The notes under the pieces are model-generated. The model saw only the letters and a list, made by a program, of their open reading frames with translations. It searched no databases and was not told the DNA's origin. From contig CP136062.1 in the NCBI GenBank assembly GCA_032622095.1, forward strand, positions 155,058,875 through 155,122,874: a DNA stretch of 64,000 nucleotides. Reading direction: 5' to 3'. This DNA is from Siphonodentalium dalli (lineage: Eukaryota > Mollusca > Scaphopoda > Gadilida > Siphonodentaliidae). Below, piece by piece: positions 46,601-59,263 of the stretch. The first letter of the stretch is position 1. Every line of letters starts with the position of its first letter. The position numbers were made by a program, and so were the translations under genes.

Positions 46601-49600
46601 ATATCCAGATTCTAAAATAGCTCATGACTCTTTCTCCACCATCTTTGTTTAATCCCTGTTCAATTGATGGTGTCTAATCAACAATGCCATACATGTTGTT
46701 CTGGTGCTTGGCATATCAGTCAGTGTTGGTAAATTTCGTACAATATAATATTTCAATGACATTAGTCTAGATAAAATTTATAGGAGCAGGCAACTCAAAT
46801 CAAAATCCTTGATTATTTTCAACAAATTTGTATTTAAAGAATTTGTTTTTTCAGCATGCGGGCAAATAGATTAATTTCTTCCACCAATTACAAATCAGTA
46901 TATACGACACATGTTGCCCCGCCATTTGTGAAGGTTCTACACCGCCAGACTCCCAATTCACACCTCGCAACGAGCATTTTTTAAATATAACCAAATAGCG
47001 CCACGCAGCTGGGGCAGTGGATATAATATGCACACGTCCAAAACACTTTCCATGCCCCACCCGTACCGACTACATATTGTCTAAACATTTACATATATAC
47101 AAAAAAACAGTGTCTCAGTGTCATTTCCAGTATTGGCAATCATAGGAAACGACTGACTCATCATATAACAAAACTTAAGGCCAACGTAGAAATGCCGACT
47201 TTAATAGTTATAACGAGAGGAATATCCAGAACAAATGTATTCAAGACAAAGACCGATGAACCCCCTCTCAACATCAGCATCTTGTAAATTATCATCCAGG
47301 AATAATCGAGCATTATGTTCAATTGATTGATCAAGCACTAGTCATGGCTTTTGACCAAGGCATACACCGCCAGCTTGTACAGAATGAGACGCCCTTAGTG
47401 TGGTTACGGATTACTGTCGTTTTAGGCACAAGAGACATATTTTAACGTGATATTGAAGGAAAGTGGCAAAACTAAAACATTATCTCCAAAAAAGACAAAA
47501 ATATCACAGCGTAATAAACCCTCGCATTTAAGTCACTTTAAATATCAATAAACTATAATATGTTTTCAGGATTCCAGCCAATTTCTACAAATCCTTGTAC
47601 GATTTTCATTTAGATAATGGTGCGACACTCAACATTTGTCGCTCAAAATTTCTTAAAATAGTGTACCAGTGTTTGCTGGCACCTTGGATATGCCACGTGT
47701 ATTGAGAGAATGTTAGTTATTAATTTGTGAGCTTTATCGGGTTTCTTTGAGTTTTGAAAAAATAGTGTTTCAGACTACGTTGCCTCCCACCCGCAGTAGT
47801 ACCGATATCTGCAAAACAGTGGCCACCGACGCTGATGCCGTTTTACCACCTACATTTATCATCTGCATTAAAACAAATTTGTTTTTGAAAATCCCAATGG
47901 TGAGTATTTAGAACAGTTTTGATGTTGGAGTTAGGAAATAGCGTTCTTCCAGTTATGCTCGAAAATGTCGTTTGTGTCACATAATACCAAGGGGTGTATG
48001 TCACTCTGTCTATTGCTATCCCAATTAAAATAATAATGCTGCAACCAAATCTTAAAGCATAAACCTGTGCTCTAACCAGGCATTGTGTTGAGGGTTCATA
48101 TTATAGTTAGTGTGCACTGGTTTGATGCTCCCATCATTTTACACCCGGCCCTGCTGAAACTGGAGTGTCCCTTCTCTAAATATCACAATTATTATTTGTT
48201 AAGTTGATTCGATATGCACCCTGTCTTATGTCTGCACCCACACCTGCAGAAACTGGAATGTCACATGCAAGTCATTGCAAGACCAGCAAATATCACCATT
48301 AGTATCCTGTGCTATGCCAATTTGGTGAATGTGTCATTCTACTAACATCGCCGAAAATGTCAAGCAAATAGTGAGTACTCCATAGAAAATATCTGAACTT
48401 CGCTCAAATGTAATTATTTACTTCTCGATTCTGGACGCAACAATCGGCGATAAACTAATGAAAACTATTTCGCCATATTCACTGCATTTATTTAATATAT
48501 AATAATGATGATGTGTTTTGATATATTATCTGTTAATTATAAATACTGTGAGAAAGATTATTCTCCAATTTATTTTATCACCGTGCAGGAGTGTTTGGCA
48601 TCGCATCAATTTGACAATATTCTCACTAACAATGTTTCGGCAAATCTACCGACTTAGAAGCAACATTTCATGTTATATATACCACTCTGCTTGTGTACAT
48701 ATTGGCATATGTCGCCTTTGTCCACATCAATGTGTATATGTCGTCATTGATGTTTCTTCAAATGATATGTACTTCTTCAAGGTATCATGCTCTTTTAATC
48801 TTAACTGAAATGCTAACATTCACACTGCAAGGTACAGTGGACGACTGAAATTTTATTAAAATTTCATTCAAGAAGTGTGAGCTTAAATAATTTATAGTAA
48901 TAGCCTTTTAGACCTTTTCAAACAAAATATGATGGGGGAAAATATCCACGTGGCGTTAAACCGCAACCAATATTGCTTATTGCGGTTGAAAATATACATG
49001 GCGTGTCAACGATCATTATACATATTATCATACATAGCATGTGTAGATATGGTCTCCATCGCAAACAAACGAAATGACACGCCCATTAAGGTGACAGTCT
49101 GGTTTCAAATGTTCAGTAGGGGTAAAAGGGATGTGGTGTGTGTATTGAGAAAAGGTTGGTTATAATTAGAGCATGTTTTGTTAGTTTTGAAAATAATGTT
49201 TCATTTTACTTTTACCACACCCGTATCAGGTAGCAGCGATGTCCGCGAAACAGTGGCTACATATACTGGTCTCACTTATCAAAATTTGTCATCTGCATGA
49301 AATAAATTTGTTTTCGAAATCCGAGTGGTGACCATTTTTAACCTTGATACCGGCCCACATTAAAATGATTTATGTGTCAAATATGAAATTCTAGCCTGTG
49401 CCCAACCCAGGCATACGTACATTGTGTAAGTGTTGTGGGTTCAACTTTCAGTCATCTTTCAAATAACTGTGGCCCCTTATTTACACACCCGTCCCTGAAT
49501 AAACTGCGTTATCAGATGGTGTGTATAATGATATTTTCGGAACGAGACGTGACACATAAAATACTCTTGTTTGATAATTAATTGTGTATCCAGTTATTTC

Positions 49601-52600
49601 ATAGTTTCGAAGTTTCAGAGCGACAACAATATTTCTTGTAAAGTTCTCATTTAAACAACTTTGTTTTCGTATTTGTGCGTTTAGATTGTATCATGTACAT
49701 CAACTTTTTAATAACATTTTTCCATGAATCATAGGCTGGATGTTGTTATTGTTGTTGTTGTAACTGGTACCCCGAATAGGCACTTACTGACATACATTAC
49801 AAACAAAGATCCTGTTTTTTGGAAGAGTTGAAAGTCCCGCAGCGACCAAGACGATGCACGCGGAAGCGTCATTTATTAGTATATGCCAATTCACTATTTC
49901 GCAAAATCACAATTAAAATAAATCAATAAATATGTTGGGCTGCTTGGGCCGCACATTTCCCTCGAGTTTAGACACTTGCTAAATAAACAGTAACCCGTGC
50001 CACTACTTCCGTAATATCTTAAATTGAGTAAGTGTGCCCCTCGAATATAGGACCATCATTACCACATTGTCACCACGAGTGGAATTGTGGTTTTAAAAAC
50101 TCGCCAAAAGACTCGTGGTTAAAACCACAATTCCACTCTTGAAAATTTTACACTCAGCTTTATTATATATGTAATCATAACGTATTTCTTAACTTAAGTA
50201 TTGTAATTGTAGGCGAATACATCGACTGATAAAAAAATTATATGCTATATGTTATCTTTGAAATGTGTACTTTAAGTAAACACATTTGTCGCCCCATGCC
50301 AGTTACGGGTGGTTTGGAAACATGAATACATCTTTAATTTAAAACTCGAGATATATATAGTCGTACCGGCCGTCATTATATTTAATTTCTAGCATGAAAT
50401 ATATTTTAGACAGTGAATAGGAGCAAAATGTCCGTGGTATGGATTAGATCATACCTGATGTGTTAGTTCCTCGTTAAAGCATTGCCATACTTGTTCTCCA
50501 TTTAACATGACAGACACCTGTTTGATGTTATCGTCATCATCTTCTGGAATATAGCGAATGAATCAATGCAAACAACAAATCGAATTTCAGAATACCAATT
50601 GTGAACAGCACTGTTACAGCAGGAGCATAGCTAGAAAAGGCGGAACTGGAAATAGTAGCAAGCAATATAAAACATGACATCAACTTACCGACACTGTTAT
50701 TCTCCATATCGGTGTTAATAATTTGTGATGCCAAGCTTTTTTTTTGCCAAAAACACTGTGTTATAAATCTTCCGTGTTTCCAAGGTTTTTTGTCGACATT
50801 TTCAATTTTATTGTAATGTTCTTGTCAAAATATTTGCCTAGGAATTTAAAATTACTACTAGATATATTTTAAGGTCTGAGGAGACATGTCTTAATATATC
50901 GTTAGGCGGTGATCCGCAATAATGTATTGGCCTAAATGTGGCTGGTTTATTCTTCATTGCAATATATGGGGCTGTGCTATGTAATAAATCATAAAATCAA
51001 CATTGTGACACAAAATTAATGAAGCTTCCTCTCATATGGCCAAAACAATAATGTATGTAATGATTTATATGATTTCTGAAATTATTTATTATTATAGAAG
51101 CGATTTGGTACCTGAAGAGTAAAATTTGACAAATATTTTAAGTCCTCAAATGACTCATTCGAGATTCCAAATTCTGTCAACATAATTTGGAAGGAGGTAT
51201 GATACATGTTGGTTGATAATTCATGACGTAATAATATACCGGCTTCGTATTCTCGGGAAAATTATCTGTCAATGTCACAGCTATGTTGTAAACGTTTCCA
51301 ATATTTTATACTTAACTAAGTTAACTTTGGGTGAGGGGCATTAACTCTTGCTATACTAAATGGATTTTCATAGTCAGTTGAAAAGTGTACATATGAATAA
51401 TCAGCCTGTTCTCGTGAAAATAAGCTTATAACGGGCTTGTTTTTGTGTGCGAAATAGGCTCAATGTATGCTCTATGTGGACATATAAGCGGGTTTTAAAA
51501 CAGTCCATTATGGGACTCTTTCAATAATAAATAAGCCCATATTGGAATTCTTTTGTCACTTTTTCATCGACGCGACATATAATAACCGTATAAGCTCTCT
51601 ATGGGATTATGTCATAATCAAATTAGTTCAATATGAACCTATGTGAATATTTAGGACCACAATTAACTCACTTGCACGCACGACGGTATGTTGGAATAGT
51701 CTATTATTTGTTTGGAGGCATGTTATGTGATAAAAACAGACGACAGATACATAATATAGCAGAAGGAGCCCTATTTGTTGAGGGAACCGTCCAGATAATA
51801 AGTTCAACAAAGACAATGGTCGTTTGTTGAGCTTATTGTCTGAACATTTCATTTGGGATCACAACTATTCAATGATGCTTTAGTGTAGCAAGGGTTACAG
51901 CATACAATAACGATTTCCGTCAGTGCTCGTCGCGATAGCGATGTCTTATAATCTGTCGTACATTTGTTTACCTTTTGTTAAGCAGCCTGGCTAATTGATA
52001 TGATATTGGTCCATTTACCATATCTGTATATTGCGAACAGTTTTTGGTCGGACACGATAAATGCCATTCAATCTGTCATTTTGTTATGATACGTCGATTA
52101 ATAATTATAGTTATTTTAGTGAAAACTATCAACCCGTAATACACTTATATACACACATAGATTAAATGTGAACTATTGTTAAATATTGGGAACTTTGTAG
52201 TGACGTTGCCGCGACGTCTTGCGTTGTCATAGCGAAATTTAATATGCAACGTCCATTCCCATACCAATATAATTACCCTATTTAAAAGCATTTAATATTT
52301 GGATATCGATGGGGAAAATACTACAGCAAATGAAGTGAGTGTAATTATCCCTTTGGGATGCAACACATCGCGTTTATTCTTATGTCTGGTTTACGCATCG
52401 TAAAACTCAAATATATGAATAATAGACGATTTAGGAGCGATTTTATCGAGGTTTCTATATATCAGAACGGTTTGTATAACACGGACCGGTGTTATTATTT
52501 TGTATTCGCTGATTACAAACGGAACCGAGGACATCAACTCAAATTACAAGGGACATACTTAAAAAAGGATATCCGTAAATATGTTTTTCACGTGTAATTT

Positions 52601-53211
52601 CTAACATGAACAGTTTACCTTGTTTTGTAGTCGCGAGTTCATCAATGGACGATTTGAAGAAAGGAATATATGATTTGTATACAGCCCCGGTACTGTAGAT
52701 CGGTGCCGTTCAATTTCCTGAACAAAGTCATGTCTTATGTATTATAATTATGTAACTTCCAGAGACAAAAAGCCATGTGGCGCGTTCTGGTTATATTTGA
52801 TATTGATATTATCTGGAAATTACCTTAGGTACTAATTAGGTGCCCATTCGAATCTTTAAACAATAAAATAAATTGACGGTACCAACCTTCCACATCGTCG
52901 ACATCACCAACGTATTCTGACGTCATAAATTGTCGTATCAGGGCCGTCTTCCCAACGCCATGTGAACCTACGACAGCTACACGGCAGCATTCTTGGCGTA
53001 GCACCGATTCGTCTGCGTAAAAGAAGTCAGAACAGCTAGAAGTACGGGAAGAACTCTCGCTCGATTCGCCACTACTTGATGTTAGGCTTACGTCACTCAG
53101 AGATTGCATCGAATCCCCCTTATTGATCAGTCCTTTTGATGTGAAGCTGAAAGAACGACAGGAGTATATGTCACGATCCTCAGCATTAATTTTATAATTT
53201 TGACGAGACAT
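43427..53211 (-). CDS. RGK-family small GTPase (Rad/Rem/Gem-like), copy B, four exons
   Basis: Second complete copy: join(53211-52887, 50543-50455, 45234-45051, 43635-43427), also 268 aa, with identical splice borders and phases. Against copy A I count seven base differences in 807 nt, and all change an amino acid: D52E, M91L, R116K, F148I, N194K, I196T and V228I. The P-loop (82-89), NKCD (186-189), CKFVETS and the SCENLMKL tail are unchanged, so both copies look able to encode protein. Promoter TATA, introns and downstream satellite are duplicated with it. It is either a true paralogue or the other allele of copy A. Confidence 0.9.
45051..45234 (-). CDS. RGK GTPase copy B, exon 3
   Basis: A 184-nt core G-domain exon with intact splice sites. 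It carries F148I, N194K and I196T. The last two lie just after NKCDLVRT. Confidence 0.92.
46067..46311 (+). repeat. Small telomere-like block inside RGK intron 2, copy B
   Basis: Counterpart of 10,820-11,064, with the same bracketing direct repeats at 46,036-46,066 and 46,312-46,342. The insertion therefore predates the 35-kb duplication. Confidence 0.85.
50077..50138. repeat. Perfect hairpin, 20-bp arms, in RGK intron 2 (copy B)
   Basis: Identical counterpart of 14,830-14,891. Confidence 0.85.
50455..50543 (-). CDS. RGK GTPase copy B, exon 2
   Basis: An 89-nt exon with acceptor TTCCAG and donor CAG|GTATGA, as in copy A. The single difference is R116K in the segment preceding QVSVMLNGE. Confidence 0.87.
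52887..53211 (-). CDS. RGK GTPase copy B, exon 1
   Basis: Same borders as copy A exon 1. It carries D52E in the Ser-rich region and M91L just after the P-loop. Without splicing the frame reads on into the intron for a further 20 codons, because one intronic stop of copy A is changed. Confidence 0.9.
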
Positions 53212-53314
53212 TTTGACAAATTACAGGATATCGAAGGTGCGATATAAATGTCAGCGATGGTTTATTAACTGATGAGTTGCAAATGCGTTATGAGTGGTGT
53301 CCCTATCTACGACT

Positions 53315-53323
53315 CTTTATATA
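53315..53323 (-). promoter_or_regulatory. TATA box of RGK gene copy B
   Basis: Minus-strand TATATAAAG at the same distance from the start codon as in copy A. Confidence 0.55.
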
Positions 53324-53437
53324 GGACGCTGAATCCTCATCTAATTATAATAAATAATCACATTCTAACGTTGCTTGCCAGAAATAGTCACGTGAGTAGT
53401 GTGTTCCTCCCAGCTCCTACGCATTTTATTACATGCT

Positions 53438-53473
53438 ATATATAGTACTAGCATGGTGACCCGGCGTTGTCCA
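53438..53473 (+). repeat. Dispersed 36-bp motif, copy B
   Basis: Duplicate of 18,191-18,226. The inverted partner would fall beyond the window end. Confidence 0.6.
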
Positions 53474-54438
53474 GGTTAAAGTGACGTGAACATTTTATGG
53501 GGACATTTGATAGGAATATATTTGGTCAAGGTAGTTTATGTTTTCCACAAATTGGCATAATACAACGTCAATCTTATACATGGATCATATACCCTGAATC
53601 ACATTGTTGTCTTTAGTTTAACACCATTAATTCGACCCGTGTCAAGAAGTAAACACAACATGGACGTGTAATAGACATCGGTTATAGAAGATTATTACCA
53701 CAGTAATCTTACAGATTGTATCACAACTGAGTACTCAGCAATAACGTTGATTCACAAAATAAAGATGATTGGGTCCATTAGCGGGAGGTTTCGATGGTCA
53801 GATGTCGACTGCAATTTATGTCGACTGAGCAATATTCCAGCGATCTCTGTTAAAGAGTGTCTCTGATAAAGAGAAGCTATGATTCCGTTGCCCAAACATG
53901 GAATATAATACACAGCATTTCTAATTATGATATTGTATACGCGTAAACCTGGTGTATATGCCTTTGTCAATTGTCGCGACGCTCGTGCCATAGAACAGAT
54001 GATAATTGAATTCAGTTTTCCTTTTTCATTGTCCCGGTAAGCTGGTCATTATCTCAAATAATTCGGTCATCTGGTGTTAAATCGGACTGTAGATCTTTAA
54101 AAACTAACCAAACATTTTGATATCGGTAACTCCGTCTTTATCAATTTAATGCATCAACTCCACCCCAATTCAGAACATCTTTATCTTCAAGCCGCACGAT
54201 TAGTATCATGTTGATGCCTATAATAAATGCTGTTATTTTCTGGCTCCTCATACCCAACGGCGCCTATCTGCCCACTTTGAAACACCTAACTAGCCATATA
54301 GCGATTCCTTTATCTATCGGCGACTCTTATGAGTATGAAAACTATACTTTAAAACGAATACATCATATCACGGAGATGACTATATAAGTTTAGTTAATTG
54401 TGCGACACTTTATAGAAATGTTGGTCTTATCTATTTAA

Positions 54439-54562
54439 GACATAAATACACTGCGCATCGGCCACAAAGAAACTGATTGTAGGACGACGCGAAGCGGGGT
54501 AGTACAATCAGTTTATGTGGTCAAATTATACTATACACGTCGATGCGCAGTGTATTTATTTC
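54439..54562. repeat. Foldback element with 22-bp inverted ends, copy B
   Basis: Counterpart of 19,192-19,315. It differs at few positions. One inner stem mismatch of copy A is paired here (GATTGTA with TACAATC), while another pair is lost. Confidence 0.8.
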
Positions 54563-55741
54563 TTTTGTAATTCGACTGTATGGTTTGGTCGAAATTGTAG
54601 TGACATATGTTCAAACTGTTATATAATAGCCCAGTTTCTAGCTCTGCGTGGTAAGATTTTCCACCAAACAATTCTTCTCTTAGACCTGATAGTGAAACAT
54701 AGCGTCACTATTGAACGACAACCCCTTTCCATTGTTTTTGTGGCAAACAAATTCACTTAAGACTTATTTTTGTTCTAACTTAAATAAAAATCAGTATAAT
54801 ACAGTAGTTAGTCATTATATGTCTCTTTCTTCAGTCTTTAGCATGACATTAGCCAATGGCCGTATGGTTTGACTTCTGAAATTTCGAGTGTTGGCAGCAT
54901 TTCACTGATTGTACCACATTGTTTGTGGTACAATTAAAAATATCTAGAATTGTACTACAAAAGGACGGTCCGCGTCTGCATGGGAATACAGGATACTGAC
55001 CAATCAGGACGAGCCTTGTGTGTAGGTTTAGGCAAGGTCGTACAATATGGTTTATCCGACTTCGATTCCTGATTTAGAACGCACCATGTGTTTAGTATGT
55101 TAAACGGACATGGCTCTTTCGAGCTTCCAAATATTTGTCTGCCTAATTTAGTAGGAGGTATAATATAGGTTGACAGATACACGAACTATTTATATTCCGG
55201 CATCATATATATGCTCTGATAAATAATTGCCATGGTTACAGACATCTTCCAGCTGTTTTCAATTTTTCGCACAGAAGTGAAACAAACGATCTTTATTTCT
55301 ACAATATCAGGAATAGCGTAACACAGAATTATCTTGAATGTGCCATGCCGTGACATGGCTGTTGTTTGTTTAGCACCCAAACACCGTCTTCAAAGTTATA
55401 TTTTGTATGAGTTCAATGCGTCTGTCTGGGACTATACTGCCGTAAAACGGAAGTATATCTCGACCTATTTCGATACCGGGAAAAATCTACAGCGAATATT
55501 ATTAGGTGTATTTCGGAGCGCATACCGCCATGTGACTTTAAAGTACACCATGTAGTGCAGTATATCATATAGACGCATACATATACATTTCCAGAACACT
55601 CTCGTACAAATAGGTTCATGTCTGACTTAAATATCCACATATGTTCATATTGGACTTATTTGGTTCTGAAATAGTGGGGGTGTAACCTTTATACAATTGA
55701 ATGGTTCGGGCCCCAGTGAAAACACATTATAAAGAGCTTCG

Positions 55742-56140
55742 GGTCCATCATTCACTTCGACGGTGCACTTTGCCAACTTTAAATCATACCCTAAATGCCA
55801 TGTACAATCTAAATTCCACTATGTATTCGTCTGGTGGCAATCGATGACAAAGAAGTTTGTATCATGTTCCTTCCTTGATCCCCAACCATGACATCGACTG
55901 ATGTATGGTTAAACTAAACCATTAGAATACCTATAGCATGGCGTTGAGAACATTTTATACAAGGTTGATGGAGATGTACGACAGAAGTCCATAGTATACC
56001 ATGGAGACGAATAAAGACTCATCCGCGTATCATTTCAATCAGCCCTCAAGGCAAGTTCGGATGACTCACATTGAATGTCCATAAACTTGAAGGAAAGCGA
56101 AAGAAAGAAAAATAATGTATTCCACTGGACCCGCGCCTGA
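55742..56140 (-). repeat. Dispersed repeat family R1, copy B long copy
   Basis: Duplicate of 20,497-20,895 with a few substitutions. Confidence 0.7.
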
Positions 56141-56969
56141 AACGTTTGAATACATTATACATTATAAATATATCATACAAGTTTAGTGGAATTCTACAAT
56201 ATAGTTGTTTTCATTATGTGACCCCCCCCCTCCCGCCCTGACACCAACGGCGTCTATCCGTCACTCATGTATCTATAAACCACACCATTAAAGTACTTAT
56301 ATCAAGGATATAACTATAAATGTGGCGGGAATTTGCTAAATAGTGGTGCCCAATTTGGTGCTAACAAATCGGAATGTCGAGTTGTATCTTATTTGCTTGT
56401 TTTATTTAGGGCTATTTAACTTTAAACAGTAATTTCCCTTTGCGATTCCAGTATGAATTATTATTGGAAGCATGTGTTAATTTCAAGCATCAACTCTTGC
56501 CGTTCCTCGGTTAGATAATCAAGACGTAACAAATGATACTTTCCATTATGAGATTGGTATTATATACCATATGTTTTAGCAAATATACCGCGATAATTTG
56601 TATAATTATCTACTAGTGACTTAATTCACTTCGGCGATGCGGGCGTGCATGGTGCACGGGCTGTCGAAACTCTCTCACAAGAGACGTATTTTTTTATAAT
56701 TTGGTAGGTTTCTACACCAATCAGAGACATGTAGGCAATAGTCCTCCAGAATGCATTATAATTTTCACTGTCTCTTGGTTTTGATGAAATGTGGGATCCC
56801 ACATTCAGCGCAGCTATGCTAGTAAGATGTCTGGTCACTCGGTGTGGATCACCTTTTGAAATCAGACATGCCAACTTTTTACAAGAAATGTTTGTGTAAT
56901 ATTTATTTATTTATTTAATGGCTATTCCTAAAGTTATTTATCAGCATTGGTATTCTTAAACTACTCACC

Positions 56970-57080
56970 AGAGTAGCATTTCAATAAGCCCTCAAGGCAA
57001 GTACGCAAGGATGGCTAACATTGAATGTCCACAAACTTGAAGGGCAGTGTAAGAATGAAGTGATATATTCCACGGATCGC
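56970..57080 (-). repeat. Dispersed repeat family R1, short copy (B)
   Basis: Duplicate of 21,722-21,835. Confidence 0.7.
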
Positions 57081-57129
57081 GTGTTTCATACCATTGAATA
57101 TATGCTAGGATAGTTCCCCGTCGTATATA

Positions 57130-57795
57130 CAGAATTATGTCTGCTACATGTAGCCAATGTAATTCTTGCAGATTGCATCTGTCGTCAGATCTTCTACGAC
57201 ATAGAACTATCATTGCAACAGTTTTCTGCAGACGCTGAGATACCTGATTATATAGTACACCAATTAAAATAGAATTGTAGTAGTCAGGTCGACTGATACT
57301 TAGAGATGACTAACGTTTTTAAAAAATTGAGTCGTTTTGAATGTATTTTCTCATTTTCCAGTGTCGCCGAAGTTCAGTGTATATTGCCTTGCATATGTGG
57401 CTTGTAGGAGTGTGAACTTGAGTGTCATCAAAAGTCATAACATATATGCTAACTTTCATTACGTATGCCAGATTAGACACTCACATTTCTTCAGTTTTGT
57501 CACTAATTAGTTTCAGTTTATTGGCCACCATCCACGATTTCACAAAATAATTGCACTGTGCCATTATGGTTGTAAAGCAATAGGGGTTGTCACCAGAAAT
57601 GTACAGCTAATTTTCATCAGCAAACATGTGCACAGAGATACTTTGTCCCATGATTATCGCACTGAGCAGTTTGGTGTGGATTATATACAAGACCGTCACA
57701 AGACAATCCACATGTGTACACAATTTGTACTTTGTTGTGAAAAACGGGGTGGAACCTTGTACTGATAAGTTAATATTCTGCATTTCAGCTAACAT
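57130..57795 (-). pseudogene. L2/CR1-type LINE reverse transcriptase fragment, copy B
   Basis: Counterpart of 21,885-22,510. Motif C here reads HMFADEN and the downstream block LQELHWLHVADIILYI. The same breaks are present, so it was dead before duplication. Confidence 0.8.
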
Positions 57796-59263
57796 ACATA
57801 ATACGAACGCGTTTTCTAAGCCGAAAATATATAGAGGTTATTAATATACATGTACTGACATATAGTTATATGCCCGCATTTCAGCTGTAAATCATACACC
57901 GGATTCCAATACCACATGTACCTCACCCATCTGTTTAGCATGTTTTGTGGCTGACTGCATACCAGGGACACAAGTTCGAACATTATATATATATAATTTA
58001 AAGGAAAACACTAATTGTGAAACTTAAGAGAGCAATTTGATGAATTATTTCTACTTTCAAATATCGTGCAATTAAATCTTCTCACCAATACGCTCTTGGT
58101 TCCAAAAGACTGAACACTTAAGAGAGGACTCAAAACCTTAGACCTGATATGCGATCCTCTCTTATGTTATCATCAAACAATTCACTATGCTTTGTCAATT
58201 TCTTGTGTACTCTTGGTTATAAGATGGGTATTGGAGGAATAATTATTGTTTACAGTGATGCCACAGTAATGACGCCGATTAACATGCCGCCATGCATAAT
58301 CCACATAGCAATGTCAAATAATGATCTTTATATCTATAGTCGCGTAGGTGTGATCGATGGAAGCGATGGCAACACCAGACGTGTTTGGGCAAATATGCAA
58401 GTACAGTATGCAGTTATCGCCGGTGCTTGAGAGCAACGCGGATATGTATCGCCCGATCGAGAACGGAATGCAACCCGAGGCTCTTGGGGTGACATTACTG
58501 TCCATATCAGTGACATATCATACATATTTCCATGAGCTCTGATATTTCAGACACCTATCCATGACGTGTCTTTAATATCACATGTGACTTTCAAACTTGC
58601 CTTGTTATAATTAAGTTGAACAGCTATCGAAATCCGACACGTTAACCTAATCGTAGACGCATTTCAGCATCTGATACAAAACCCATTTCACTTTAACCTA
58701 TTCGGGTGATTTATTGAGGAATCGCCATTGGGAGTGCATCGATATTCACGATGCGAACTCGATCAACACTTACTTGTCTCCATATATACCACTGTTTTTC
58801 TAATGCTTGCTGCCAATTGATCATAATAAAGAAATCTTTCCCCGTGTGGGCCCGGGTAGAATAGGTTTACTGTCCCACTGCCAGGGGTTAGAATCCCCTA
58901 AAGTGGCCCACTTTTGCCGAGGGGTGCATCCCTTGATATGTGGAGCAGGAGTTCTGGGGATACTAGGGCAGCCGTCTCAAGTGAGACATCGACCTGTGGT
59001 AACGGCTTAGCTCATGGTCCTCTTTGGTCCTACATCTCTTCAAGACGGGTGGTTGAGTTGACCCTGTCCAATCAATCAGCCACGTCGCTCACAGTTTTTC
59101 AGATTACATTTCTGCCGTCTGATGTATTTTGTTTCTGGTGTCTAGTTGTGTGTTGTTTTTCGTGTGTGTTTTGCCATAAATTTCGTCTTCGTGGCTTAAA
59201 TGTTTCAATACTATACTGTAAACGCCTGTCTCATTATGGCGAGGTACCGAGAGGCTGATGTGT
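57726..59263 (+). repeat. Unclassified repeat R2, copy B member
   Basis: Fuller member, colinear with 27,340-28,817 for about 1.5 kb including 'GCCGAGGGGTGCATCCCTTG' and 'GAGACATCGACCTGTGGTAA'. Similarity ends at 'GAGGCTG' near 59,263, where the LINE ORF1 fragment begins. A minus-strand frame of 63 codons (58,505-58,314) is open in all three members, but its product matches no family I know. Confidence 0.8.
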
